In this document: positions 10,048 through 21,987 of the stretch, piece after piece
Layout: every line of letters begins with the position of its first letter
Position numbering within the stretch: the stretch's first letter is position 1
Program-made: the position numbers and the translations under genes
The notes under the pieces: generated by a model
Database searches by the model: none
Told to the model about the DNA's origin: nothing
Seen by the model: the letters and a program-made list of their open reading frames with translations, nothing else
NCBI RefSeq assembly: GCF_032854445.1
Contig: NC_088295.1
Span: 64,091,249 to 64,155,248 of the forward strand
From: Liolophura sinensis
Taxonomy: Eukaryota; Mollusca; Polyplacophora; Chitonida; Chitonidae
Reading direction: 5' to 3'
DNA length: 64,000 nt

Positions 10048-13030
10048 TTTACTCTCAGTGTCCTATTGTGAAGTTGCACATACTTTTTTGATTATTGTGA
10101 CACACCTATACATTCTACAGCAGAATGCACAGTGTATTCAGTGAATTCAAAGTTTTGCAGTTATGTCAAAGCGCCTCATCAGGACACCATTTGGTTATGT
10201 AACTAGAGTACTTGAGGTGAAAACAAAGCAAATTTAACCCAGGCGAGATAGGCCTTGAATAACATTTTACCATAAAAAAAGAAAAATATAGCCTTTAGTT
10301 AAGAAATTCTTTCAGGAAAAGTAATCAGAATGTGCCCAGCTTTCAAATTTGATAGTTTCAGTGTAGTATTTTAAACTTCAGGAATATGCAAAAAACAACA
10401 TTTTGCCCATTTAGCTCCATTGTTATTATCACCTCCTGCTCCTTGTGAGGAACCTGGGTGCTTGAAATAATGAATGATCATGTATAGGGCTTTATGGCTT
10501 TCTGGTTCTTAGACTAGCAGCAGCTAGTCTTATCTCGGTAGAAGTGCTAGATTTAGGAGCTGGAGATCTGAGTCCAAGTCCTAGTTTGACCAACAGAGTA
10601 AACCCTAGGGCTATTATGCTTAGAGATGCTTAGAGACTCACTGAGTTATAAAGTAACCAGGCCCCAATATGACATACAAGTCTTATTTTAATATTTAATT
10701 TGTATTTAATTCAGACTTAGTCTGAAGTTCAAAACAATTTACTGCACTCTAATTATGACTCACCTGAAGAATTTTTAGTTTAATACTAAGAGTCATCTTA
10801 CACCTGAATGAGAAAAAATTTTGTGACCATGGGGCATGAGGCTCTGAGCCTGAGCAATGGGAATGTTATGGGCGAGGGGAGGATTTATTATTGAGAAGGA
10901 GTGAAATATGAAATCATTTCAAACATCCACATTTAAAGTAACTGTCTTAAATAACAAAAATTGTGGAATTGAAATGCTTGCACTTTACATTGAAATTTAG
11001 GTTTAAGAGGGAAAAGCAAGAACTTGGGTACTCAGTTGATGTCATTATGTCAAAAAGAGAAATATTTGTACATTTTAGATGATGCTTTTTCCTCTTGTGA
11101 CAAGTTTCTGTATAAATGTGCAAGAGTCTTAATCGTAATTTGGTTAAATATGTGGTAATGGTCTATCCGTATATTCTCTTCATTGACGTGCAGTAGGCCT
11201 ACACATACTGTGGAATAATATTTTTCATTGTGGTGTATGTAATTAAATTACCGCCACAATACTTGCCTACTACTACAGTAGTATCCCAGATGGTGTCTCT
11301 CAGGCATAAAACTATAACCATCTTCATGGGGAGACAATGACCATATTTCTCTGGGGACAATTTGTCTTTATAGGATTATTGAGTATTATTGAATTATTGT
11401 AGTAGCTGGCGAGTGTACTACATGTAATGGTAGTTTCCACATCACAGCTTGCTTGAATGAAATTGAGAAGCAGTCTTTTGTTACATGCCCTTTCTGAGAA
11501 GTTTGTTTTTGTATGGTTCATTTATGAAATTGTTTTACTTTATAGTGTTGAGCATATATGAGGGGAAACATACTGCACAGCTACAATGTACATGTAATAT
11601 GGCAAGATGTGGTTTGTCTGGTGCCACTATGCTGTGACAGGATAGAGCATCATATCAACTCAGTGTCTATGACATGATGTTCTAGTGAGGCAGCATTTGG
11701 GCTGGCCTGCTGGAGGATACTGTGATGATGTTTCTTTGATGTGCTGTAAAGCTAACAAGGAAAGAAATCAGCTAGTCACAATTCATGGTTTGAAGTGATT
11801 GGTGTATATACACTGGTTTTGATGCCATGTGTTCTTGTAGAAGAAAATGGGAACACATCTGTCTTTCCTGAGAAGTTACATGAAGATATGAGTTATATTT
11901 TATCTGTTATAAAAATGGAAAGTATAGCATGTGACTTGGATATGAAATTTGCCTGGCATGTATCCAGTTTCCTCCACCCATACAACTGACTTATATTTTT
12001 GAGATATGGTGTTAAAAGCCAATTAAGTAAATTATTTTCACGAATACACAGAACTTCATTGGTTATAAGGACACATACACCAGTTGTGTTGTTCTAAGAG
12101 CATTGTTGTTGTGGTGTGAAGAATAAAGAAATATTTTAAATAGACTATTATTATAAATTTATTACTTATCATTTATCATTAAGAATTGTTAACATATTAA
12201 GTGAACTTTCGACATAAGTCTTTACATCCCAGGTGAATGAACATTTGCACAATATTTATGGATGTGAAGGGAAACCTTTCATGCACAAAACTTCCCAAGA
12301 ATCTTTTTTTGGCTGAAATGCCATGCCAATATTCAAACTCGTATTATGTTCTAGATAGAATAGTCATGGCTTAGAAACCAAAAGACAAAAAAAGTTCCGT
12401 AAAATGCCAGTAAATACAAGTAATTTAATGCCTACATTCTGAAATTCAGTGCCAGTCTTTTTTTTTTGTTTGCTTTTGTTTTTTCCTTCTGCACACTGAG
12501 AAGAACCAGTTCTTACAGAGGCTATATATAAACTCAGTGTAGCATATTCTGATTAGGAGGTGTCCGGTGGCATGTAGAGTTCCTCTCAAGCAAGAAAATG
12601 CCCACTAAAATGCTGCTAATCCCCCAGTCTTGCCATACATAGTCAGGGACTTGTTATATGAGTTGCATTCTCTTCTGTAGGGTATCTCTCTGCCTGACTG
12701 GACGATTATTAACCAATCAGCAGTGAGGCGCGCCAGAGAAATGATTGCCGGGCTGGTATTGAATGAACACTAGCAGGTAGGCAAGGATTAAACTGGTTTC
12801 TCTGTGAAGTTGATATATGTGAATGTTACAGAATAGGATGCCCTTTGTTAATCTGAGTCTTGTAATTACTGAGTACGTCTTTTCTTAGTTTTTGTTCAAC
12901 CTGTACTTGCTGACTGCCTTAAATTAAGCAGTGGGAACAGGGAGCATTGAAGCTGTAACGTGTAAAATTGTGCCCTTCTTAATGGTATTTTAGGACCATT
13001 AACTCTTGTGTGTACTGTTAATGATGAAAC
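10048..13030. other. AT-rich non-coding stretch
   Basis: Nothing convincing was seen. A short segment at about 10535-10585 (TCTCGGTAGAAGTGCTAG, then GATCTGAGTCCAAGTCC) has a weak resemblance to tRNA promoter boxes and might be a very old tRNA-derived repeat. I do not call it. Confidence 0.4.
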
Positions 13031-13031
13031 A

Positions 13032-13054
13032 GATGATGATGATGATGATGATGA
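13032..13054. repeat. (GAT)n microsatellite
   Basis: About eight uninterrupted trinucleotide units. Confidence 0.9.
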
Positions 13055-13760
13055 TAAACTGTTGAGGACATCTTATAATGTTTCCATACACTGTATGGAT
13101 CATGTTTGGATTTATTGGATTGTTGCTTAAAGCACTTTTCAAGAATGTTTCACATTTTGAGTGCAGGAAATGGAACAAACTTTCCTACATGACGAGTTCT
13201 AGCTGTTTGTGGCTTGTTGACACCAAAAGTCAAGAAAGAATTAGTAGTAGTAGTTTTTTTTTAAATGAAAAACAGTCAGCGTCTTATGCACATGAGAGGT
13301 ATACTCATGGTATAGATTGGGGTTTAATTTTTTTTCCAAGGTTCATATGCCTTTTGTGGTACTGATATATGTGAAATGGTATAAATTACACGTGTGGTTG
13401 TAAATTTACCTATTACCATGTTAGAAAATATAGTGATATAAACACATATACACTTAAAGCTACTGTGACAATACAGTATCACCAGAATATTTGTAGAGAT
13501 GGTACATAGTTATAGTTATCTGTCTTCATTTTATGTTCCTGTATAGGAGATGTTGTTTTCTTCTGGAAAGAGCATCGTTAAAACAGAGAAATCAGTTGTT
13601 CTTCTGAGACGTAACTTCATTTATTGTTTGATGTCACCAGTATATTAATACCCATGTAGACATTGGCTTTTTTTAAGGGTAGATTTCCCTTGTTTTTTAT
13701 TTTTTGATGCAAAAAGAAACCCTAAGCTGTTGGTATTTACTGAATGCATGTAGTTCCACC

Positions 13761-13795
13761 ATGGATATTAGTCATTTATTGGTAAAAATTATCAG
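13761..13795 (+). CDS. Candidate tiny leader exon (weak)
   Basis: An ATG in an optimal context (CCACCATGG) is followed by eleven open codons (MDISHLLVKII) and a strong donor (ATCAG followed by GTAAGC), ending in phase 2. The upstream acceptor (GCATGTAG near 13753) has a poor pyrimidine tract. Could be the start of a spliced transcript or chance. The phase would fit the candidate exon at 57715, but that is 44 kb away and unproven. Confidence 0.12.
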
Positions 13796-14522
13796 GTAAG
13801 CTGCCTATAACTGTAAGCTATTCCTGGTCATTTTTTTTGTGGGGGGGGGGGATATATGACGATTAATAGGTTTTTGCTTCAGTAGTATTGCCCATCTCTT
13901 CTTATACTGGTAAAGTATACAGGACAGCCTGGAAGAAGTAGTTACTGGAGACTTCACAGTTATAAATGGTGTCTGGTCCAGCTCATACCAAGGGAGTCCT
14001 AAAATAAATTAAGAGTAATATGAATGTGGGGAATCATGGCTTTTAAGTGCTGACTTGTTGCTCATCTTGGAGGGGCTCTGTCTGTCTGTCACCGACTTGC
14101 CACCAACTTGCCTCGAACATGGACACAGGGTAAGCAAATGTAACAAATAGGTATTGAATTTGGCGACCATATCGTCTAATAAGAACGTCAGAAGTTAGTG
14201 TGGCCTTTCAGGTGACATGGTTGTATCTATTGAAGCAAGACGGAACAAGGTCTGGTATTAGGTTGAATTGGGTTTCAGGCAGTTTTGGTGTGTGTGACCT
14301 TGACAGTTTGAGTCTCTGGACATAATAACAGCAGCCACAGGATCACAAAGTCCTGACTTTGTCTTAGCTCCAAAACAGTTGAACTGCATGCTCTAAAACT
14401 GTTACTTTAGGAATTTTTATTTTAATACTTAGTTGTATTGTTGTAGAAAAAAAGTGATGGGTAAGTCAAGTGTTCTTGCATGGCTTCACACTAGGCACAA
14501 TTGGAAACGACAGAGAACTTTT
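13796..14522. other. Non-coding stretch
   Basis: Contains a short G tract near 13840. No gene or repeat family was recognised. Confidence 0.4.
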
Positions 14523-14534
14523 GCTTCCGTATTA

Positions 14535-14908
14535 GTGAGTGAGTGAGTGAGTGAGAGTGCTTGGGGTTTAACATACTCAATGATTTTTCAGTCATGTGAC
14601 GACGAAGGAGTCCTTAGAGTGCATGTGCGTATAATGTTCCTCCTTGTTGCAGGACGGATTTCTACCGCTCTTGTATCTAATGCTGCTTCACTGAGACAAC
14701 TTACTGAAGGCAAGGAAGCCACCCAACCCAAGCCATTATACTGATATGGGTCAACCAGTCATTGCAATGTCTCCTTAATGCTGAACACCGAGCAAGGAAG
14801 CTACAACTTCCTCTGTTAAAGTCTTAGGTGTGACCCGACCCAGAATTGACCCTGGATCTACTGCTTCCGTAGTGGATGCTCTACCAACTGAGCCATCGGG
14901 GCCAGCTT
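14535..14908 (-). mobile_element. Second tRNA-derived SINE family, full length
   Basis: The right end is the reverse complement of a tRNA-like head: CCAACTGAGCCATCGGGGCC reversed gives a GGCTCAGTTGG A box, with a B-box-like region inside. The left end is a GTGAGTGAGTGAG tract, the 3' tail. The body differs from family 1. Imperfect 12-bp target-site duplications flank it: GCTTCCGTATTA (14523-14534) and GTTTCCATATTA (14909-14920). I recall similar elements from molluscan genomes but cannot name this one. The 65-codon frame inside it is not a gene. Confidence 0.88.
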
Positions 14909-15085
14909 GTTTCCATATTATCCTCTCAAACTAACAACAGCAGCTTTAATACAACATACTTTTTTTTTTACAATTTAAGAAAGCAATGCCAATGATCTAG
15001 ATCTGTATAATTTTACCTCGCTATTAGGACGTACAAGTCTTGATGCCATAGTAGCTCTTTAAAAAATTGTAAAAAAATTTGGTTT
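14909..15085. repeat. Duplicated unknown repeat, copy 1
   Basis: This segment (CATATTATCCTCTCAAACTAAC, CAGCTTTAATACAA, GACGTACAAGTCTTG, AGTAGCTCTTTAA) matches 15548-15690 in order and orientation, about 600 bases away, with scattered substitutions and length differences. The second SINE family member inserted at its left edge. Confidence 0.7.
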
Positions 15086-15547
15086 CATACAACGAAGACA
15101 ATGCAGTGTAAATTCACAAAAATGTATAATTTTTAGGGTGGAAGTTTTGGTGCAAAAACTGCAGCTTATGTATGCCTTCATCATAAGTAAGCCGTGTGAT
15201 GTAGCTACATTTCTGATCAATATCTTTAAGGATTAAAATGCCACTTCAGCCTCAGGAGAAACCAGATGGAAATATTAAAATGTTATGAAGGATACCTTAA
15301 GGAACAGAGCTGACACTATGCACAGTTCAAAATGATTTACGAAGAGCACTACAGTGTATTTAACCTGTAAAAGTACTCAAAAGCAAAATCATGGCAGTGT
15401 CCGAAAAATTGATAATATACCTTATGTTACGATGTATCAAGCAGATGTGACATTGAGTATTGCAGTTATGCTTGAATGACATCATAGGCGTTGGAAAGGA
15501 TGATGTCATTTGTGGCTGTACATCAGTGATGGGTGACGCCAAGTGTT

Positions 15548-15690
15548 CCAGTATTATCCTCCACAACTAACAACAGTGGTTTTAATACAATGCAAATTGG
15601 ATCCTTAACATTTAATCCTGCTTTCAAGACGTACAGGTCTTGGACTTGACACTGGAGTAACTCTTTAATAGAATGCTGTGAAAAAATGTC
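15548..15690. repeat. Duplicated unknown repeat, copy 2
   Basis: Matches copy 1 at 14909-15085 through TATTATCCTCCACAACTAAC, GGTTTTAATACAA, GACGTACAGGTCTTG and AGTAACTCTTTAA. It has no SINE at the equivalent position and so approximates the pre-insertion site. The coding frames across it are not convincing. Confidence 0.7.
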
Positions 15691-16156
15691 ACACTTGACT
15701 CCCCTTCTTCCACCACATCAGCCTTTATGGTATAAATTGTATGGTAATAATTGCTGGAGAAGACAAACATACAGATCGAAACATAGAGACTGGGCTGATT
15801 TCTGTTTCGTTTCTGCTCAACCAGCAGGAGCACAATTAACAGCTTTTTAGAAATAGTATGGTGTTGCTGAATTAAAGAATTTCTATTTACAGCGTTGATT
15901 AATCTCCGCTCATTACAAATGAGGTTGTAAGTTTCCACATTGTTGCTGGAGGGCTAATTCAAAACAACTTTTCTTTAATCCAAGTATAGCCTTAGAACCG
16001 AGGAAAGGTTTGAACTGGTCAAAAGTTAATCATTGCGCAATCAAAAGTGAATTCCTTTCGGCAACATCATCTTTCCATAGGCTTCATGGCTTCTGATAAT
16101 TGGTGACATTCTTAATCTGCCAGCTTCCCATAAATTTCACCGTGGTCAGTGTGCAG
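15691..16156. other. Non-coding stretch
   Basis: An open minus-strand frame reaches about 104 codons (15624-15938), but it overlaps the duplicated repeat and has no recognisable domain. No other feature was seen. Confidence 0.35.
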
Positions 16157-16289
16157 TGTTATTGGCAATATTGAATATCAGGTGGCGAAGGGAACGGCCA
16201 AGGCTTCGGGCCAATTCATTGTGTCTGATGCAGGAGATATTTATGGCTTCCCATCCGGACAAGTGTTAATTTACGATAGTAGTGTTTAA
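16157..16289 (+). other. Possible orphan exon or conserved non-coding element
   Basis: After an acceptor-like GTGTGCAG, one frame is open for 43 codons to a TAA at 16287. It reads like ordinary protein (for example VIGNIEYQVAKGTAKASG, then FIVSDAGDIYGFPSGQVLIY), with alternating hydrophobic residues. There is no ATG, so it would be a terminal exon. An open frame of this length is not rare by chance, and the same bases carry ACAATG (SOX-like, reverse strand) and GATATTTATGG, so an enhancer is equally possible. No homologue was recognised. Confidence 0.2.
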
Positions 16290-16600
16290 CAGAAGGTGGA
16301 GTGCAAGCAGATAGCCTCCAGATCATGATATTAGTTCTCTGCTCTCTCTGTCTCTCTGCAATGCTTTATGGTTTATAGTTGCCTGTTGGAATTGACTGTT
16401 CCCAGAAGTGCCTCTGTGTTCTCTCCACTTTAGCTTCTGTCTCTAGAGAACTTTAATTTGTCCCACCATGATATGGTTAATAAGGTATCCTTATTGATAG
16501 ATCTTGTCATTCATGGCCCTTTGGCCTCAGGGAATGTTAACAGGCAGCGGCCATATTGCTCACTTTTTGTGGCGGATATTAACAACCTGTTGGAAGCATG

Positions 16601-16835
16601 CTTAAATATTTGCATGGTAAATTTAAGTAGAGCTGAAACTTATTACTAATATAGAAGGGCACTAGTGAAATTTGCCTCAATATTACTTCCCTTAAAAAGA
16701 ACAAAAAAAAAGGGTTAAATGTTTGCATGACTATGGTAAGCTTATCTAGAGCTGAATGTTTTTTTGGAAATATTCAAGGACAATGTTCTGAGTTTGCCTC
16801 AGAACTACATTCCTTTATAGTGAAAGAAAGCTAAA
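16601..16835. repeat. Degenerate tandem duplication, about 112-bp period
   Basis: Two adjacent blocks share TTAAATnTTTGCATG, TAGAGCTGAA and TTTGCCTCA in the same order, offset by about 112 bases. They have diverged considerably, so this is an old duplication. Confidence 0.55.
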
Positions 16836-17160
16836 TGTGAAGTTAACTATACAGGCAACTGTAAACTATGTGTACAAGTACACTTATTCATTTTTTCACA
16901 TTTTTTCAAGTGTAGAAATACATTTTAATATTTGATAATTATGTTGGTTTTTATGAGCCATATTGGCCGTAACTAGGAACTGTGATGTCACATCACCTTT
17001 TTTTTCTGATGTTCACCAGAACGAAGGAATTTTTGGGACCATTATTTCAGTCATCTTTTACTCATGGATACAAAGAGTTGTTCTAACATTCAGTGTCATG
17101 ATGAGAGTTGAAAAAACTTCCTGTGACATCAGAGTTCCTAAACTGATGGTATCTGATGGT

Positions 17161-17334
17161 ATTTATTTATTTGATTGGTGTTTTACGCTGTACTCGAGAA
17201 TATTTCACTTATATGACTGCGGCTTGTATTCTGGTGGTTGGAAACCGGGCAGAGCCCGGGGAAAACCCATGATCATCAGCAGGTTGCTGACAGACCTTCG
17301 CAAGTATGGCCGGTGAGGAAGTCAGCATGAAACG
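17161..17334 (-). mobile_element. SINE, family 1, 5'-truncated
   Basis: Inverted copy: TTTATTTGATTGGTGTTTTACG at the left, body through AGCCCGGGGAAAACCC and GGAAGTCAGCATG at the right, tRNA head absent. Apparent 9-bp target-site duplication CTGATGGTA at 17153-17161 and 17335-17343 (the last base overlaps the tail). Confidence 0.9.
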
Positions 17335-17611
17335 CTGATGGTAAGATCCATGAAGTCCACGTTAGAAATCAAATATTTGAATGCCTGTATATTTGTGCAT
17401 AGCTTTAAATGGTCTGTTTAATGATGCCTGTTTCAATTTTTACAAGTCTCTTCTTTTTAAAAAAAATTTTATGCAGCATCCCTTTAAGGAGAGCAAAAAC
17501 ATTTCATATTGACTGATTGCTTAGAGAGGATATCCTGGTTAGAATCTTTAGTCTTTATGAAGTTTGAGTCTGCAATGAATACATTTACAATACCAGCAAT
17601 TTTAACTTGAC

Positions 17612-17690
17612 CTGTAGGTTCAAAACTGGCCTTGGACAGAGAATTTGTAGACTCCCCTCCTCTGTTCTCACTCTCTGCATGCCCGAAGCA
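17612..17690 (+). repeat. Third tRNA-like repeat family, fragment
   Basis: TAGGTTCAAAACTGGCCTTGGACAGAG and the following GTAGACTCCCCTCC closely match the segment at 46268-46320 that follows a tRNA-like head. Here only the B-box side and the body remain. Confidence 0.55.
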
Positions 17691-20600
17691 AATTGGCTCA
17701 TGAGTGACACAATTCCATTGTAGGTTATTGATAGTTTGAAGTCAAGAAGTTTATGCCATGACCTTAAATTTATCCACCGTCGTTGCAGATGAAAAAAAAA
17801 ATTCTTAAAAATGGTTTCAAGTACCGATGAGAAAAGAAAAAAAATATATTCTATCCAGTATACTTGCTTCACATGCAATCCAGGAACTTTGCCCTATGTG
17901 TGATAAAAATGTCTTTATTTATTGAAAGTAGCTCATTCAGTTTGTAATGAAATTGGTCTTCACAGAGAAAACAATATTGGAACGTGCTTCATAGTCCAAT
18001 CAGAAAATGCATCGCTTTATATAAAACAAGACAAAGCATCATATAGTTTGAAAGATGAACATCACAGTACATACATACAAAAAGCAACAGAACAACCAAT
18101 AAAGCTGTCCCCGCATCTGTTCCTGCATCTGTCCCAATTAGCAGGAGAAACATTGTAGTTTTTTCAAAATGTTTTGAGAAACATTTTAGACATATACATG
18201 TATATATACTGAAAAAAAATGTTAGCTTTCCTCTGAAACAAAAATTGAGGTAAAACCCCATTGAAGGCTGTAACAGTCAAACATTATTGTGCACTGTAAA
18301 GCTGCTGAATATTTTATGTAATCTTGCTGCTTGAGAACCTGACATTTTTTTTCCATTGGAAAAGATTTCGGGTAAAAACTGTATTATATACAGAAGTTGG
18401 CAATATCTGTTTTTAAGACTAGATACATGCCATTCAAATAGAACAGAAAGAAATAAAAAAAAATACCCCCTGCTTCTTAGAGACAATTTAACTTGATGCT
18501 CATGGCTGAAATAAGTTTTAACCATGTGAAAGCTGTTATCTTCTCTGTTTGTTTCCCCTTGTGGAAAACTGTGTGTTATCAGTTTACATGACTGATGAAT
18601 CAGAGGTTTCTATAAATAGGATTCCTGGTATTGTCGTTATCTGAAGCTGTAAATCCCTTGGTCATGAAATCCATGTATACAGGATTATAGCTCACCATTG
18701 TTGTCTTGTATTATGCCATGCCATTTCAACAACATGATCAGTAATGGTTTTTGGCATTCTGGAGTTAGTATATTATATTTTTTACCAGACTAGCACACTG
18801 TGCCCATTTGTGGCATCATTTGTCCCTGAATTTGCACACAAAATAGAAAATCTTTGGATACATGTTACTGCGCTTTCTTTGATCCTCAGGAATGCACCAT
18901 GCAAGCAAGTATTAAGCTGATCATATGAACGGTTATGCAGAAAATCAAACGACAAGCAGGAAGAAACTTCTTGTTTTATAGTTTGATGACTCAAAAAGGT
19001 CTGTTGCCAAGCCACTTCTAACTTCTTGACATGTACAGTGTATGTCGTGTAATTCATATTTCACTCTTAAACTGGTGTTTTAACTCAAGCCATACTGATC
19101 TCCAGCAGAGCCATCTAAGCAACCCTAGAGTGTTGTCAACTGCTTATTGCGACCATGTTTCCCAAGAACATTGGTGATGGGAGAATCCAGAGAGTGTCTG
19201 GTGTGATCTACCATGATTTCTCAACCTTCTCACATTTGAAAGAGCAACTTTCATTGCAATTTATGTACATTTGTAATTTGGTTTTGGAAACAAAACCACA
19301 TTGGTTGGATTGGCCAGTTTGAGGGTTTCATAAAAAGTATAATTTTATCAGTCTGTAAAGAAGAATGCATTCAAAATATGCTTGAATAAACACTGAGCAA
19401 ACATGTGAAAAGGTTGAAGAATTGTAGTAATACAGCGTATATTCAAGTGATTGGAGGAAAGCCATGCTTAACCTCATGACCTTGACTCACCACTTGGCTA
19501 CATGTATATTCACATTCATGTCTGCATCTAGTTGCTGTTTTGTTTGTCATTTTCAGCTTCAAAGAATTAGGGTACATCTACACTTTATATTGGGTGGGTC
19601 AGAAACGGTAACCCTCTTAAATTTGTAATGATCCAGAATATTTTGAAAGGTCATATATTTGATATTTCACACACATTGATTAATTAAAACTTTCAGCATC
19701 ATAGGTGAAATAGTATTAAAATATCAACAAGTTTAACATTGCTTGTCCAAAACGTACAATGCAAACTAAAGAATCCAGAAGCATGATGCCACTTTCTCTT
19801 GAATGATGTATGTGAAATATCAAAGTCAGTTCAAAATTTAAAGATTTAAATAACTGTGAAATTAAGAGGCTTATAATTTTTTCTTACCTGCACGTAATAT
19901 ACAGGAGCGATTTATGATTGGTTGAAATCGTCTTCATGGAAATAGGAATGTATTGTGCAGTGAACTAAGGTCATCCAGCTAGCTCTTCTCTGTCTAGAAA
20001 TGTTAAAAGCTGTGTCTATGGTAGCTTTGTGTACTAAACCAGGCCAAAGTGGAATCAATGCCAGTAACACAATCTGAGAGCACCCAACTGTGTAATGGTA
20101 ACCCAGGTAATTTAGGGATTGTCAACCAGTGCGTCATTCCATCAGGGTATGCTAAACAAACCAGCATGGTTCAGACATGATGGCAGTTGGGTGCAATTTA
20201 TCACTCAGATTACCTAAGTGGCATTGGTTGAACAGTTGCTTTATAATGCAGGAATGAATGACCATACATCTCTGTTTTAAGCCCATGTTGCTTTTAAGTG
20301 GTTAGTTTACTGCTTGCAAAAGGAAAAGCTCTGGTGCAAGCGTTCAGAGTTATGGAAGCAAATCCAAGTATATCTTTGAACATTGCATTTAGGCTCACCA
20401 ATTGAATGTTTAGTATTTTCTTGGAAAACATTACAATTGTGATATATGACTGTTTGCTGATACATCTTCAGTGTTGCATAGCGTCCTGTGATAGGTAGTG
20501 AAACCATTAATTATAAAAGAGTCAGTACTTCCGCTTGCTGTAGTTGTTAGTGATTGTCAATACATTGTTTGTCACGTAGATGTGCTGTGTGTCCAGAATA

Positions 20601-20976
20601 TTTTTTAAAATATATTTTCATAGATAATGCTGCAAGGAAAGTATCCATGCAAAAGTAAAACATTTATGACATCATTATTGTCTAATGTACATGTTCTGTG
20701 CACAATTTTCCAAATCCTCAAAACTCCACTTTCACACACATAGAGATTTAATCCCTCCTAATATAGTTAAGTAACATACATATAAATTTAGCAGATGAAA
20801 ATGACAGTGCTCTACGGAAATAACAGGAATAAAAAAGCTTTTTTGTGCTTGCATGTCTTAAATACTTTGATATGTTTTCATAACATAGGCATTCAAATAG
20901 AAGTCCCTGGAGAGCATGATTCATGGTAACAGAGAAACTGTGTAATTGGACCAGGCTTTGAACAGGAAGCTTCTGG
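17691..20976. other. AT-rich non-coding stretch
   Basis: No repeat family was recognised. A strong minus-strand donor (GTGCAG then GTAAGA, at 19888) closes a frame open from an acceptor-like CCTTAG near 19970 (FTAQYIPISMKT and onward). The pyrimidine tract is poor, so I do not call an exon. Confidence 0.35.
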
Positions 20977-21000
20977 TTTTTTTTTTTTTTTTTTTTTTTT
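20977..21000. repeat. Poly(T) tract, 24 bases
   Basis: Uninterrupted T run. It could be the A tail of a decayed minus-strand retrocopy, but no adjacent body was recognised. Confidence 0.85.
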
Positions 21001-21987
21001 GGTTTTTCATTTCCATACAGTACATAATTCTAATGCCTGAAAACGGCTTGGATGGGTGGATAGTTTATGGCAGACAGACATCGGACACCCAGATGAGCCT
21101 GGTAATATTTGCTCTCTGCAGATATTGCCAATATTTCATCAGCTACAGTTACCCAACAACTATCTTTGAAATGTGATTCTTCCAGACTGTGCTAACAATG
21201 GCTCGATGAAACAGAAATTCTGCACCACAGTGTTAGCTGCATCAAGCAGCTACATGTACATGTAGTGTTACTGTCCAATGTTTGTATTGCTGCACAGTGC
21301 ATCCTCTGTATGACAGCTTCACTGTAGGCCACAATATGCATGTTACACACATTGAAGGGAAAAAAAAAACGTATATAGATTTGCCTTTACTTGTTTCATA
21401 TTCATTGTTTGTTCAAATTCTTCAGTATTAATGGCAAATATAATAGAGTGGGTTTACATATACATACAATGTAACCAACATTGTATTCATCCTAAATTGT
21501 TTTGCAGTTTGGTTTGATGTACAGTGTACATATATATAGATGGATGCAGTTTAGCAGGTTGTAAGCTGTACGCTAATTTGGATGCAGTATGCTGATCTGA
21601 ATGTCATATGGTAATGACAGTTGGGATACAGCATGGTAATTTGGATGCCGTAAGGTAAAGTGCATTCACTGCTAGAATTTGTCTACAGATGTTCAGACTA
21701 CATGTATGTATGGTTGTACACTGCATTGTACATATAGGTAGAGTTTTGAGATGACAAAATATTTGCTTCAGTATAAGTAAAAAAATTTTTTGAATGATTT
21801 GAATGGTTCATCCATGATGGAGACTGATTTGCACCATGATGAATTCTGGCACAGTTCCTGCTTATTGGCCTCTGTATGTTTTTATGTCAGCTAATATAAT
21901 ATAAACTTGTATTCAGTGTATGATATGTAAAGTCTCTGTTGCTCTGAAAACTAACTCACAAAAACAGTTCCTTTGGCTATTAACTAA
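21001..21987. other. AT-rich non-coding stretch
   Basis: Contains three TACATGTA palindromes near 21250-21700. Three loosely repeated phrases (GGATGCAGT..GCT / GGATACAGCATGGTAATTT / GGATGCCGTAAGGTAA) at 21540-21660 suggest a small decayed tandem repeat. Confidence 0.35.

Noticed and set aside
15624-15938. 104-codon minus-strand open frame
   Set aside because: It overlaps the duplicated unknown repeat and has no splice signals or recognisable family.
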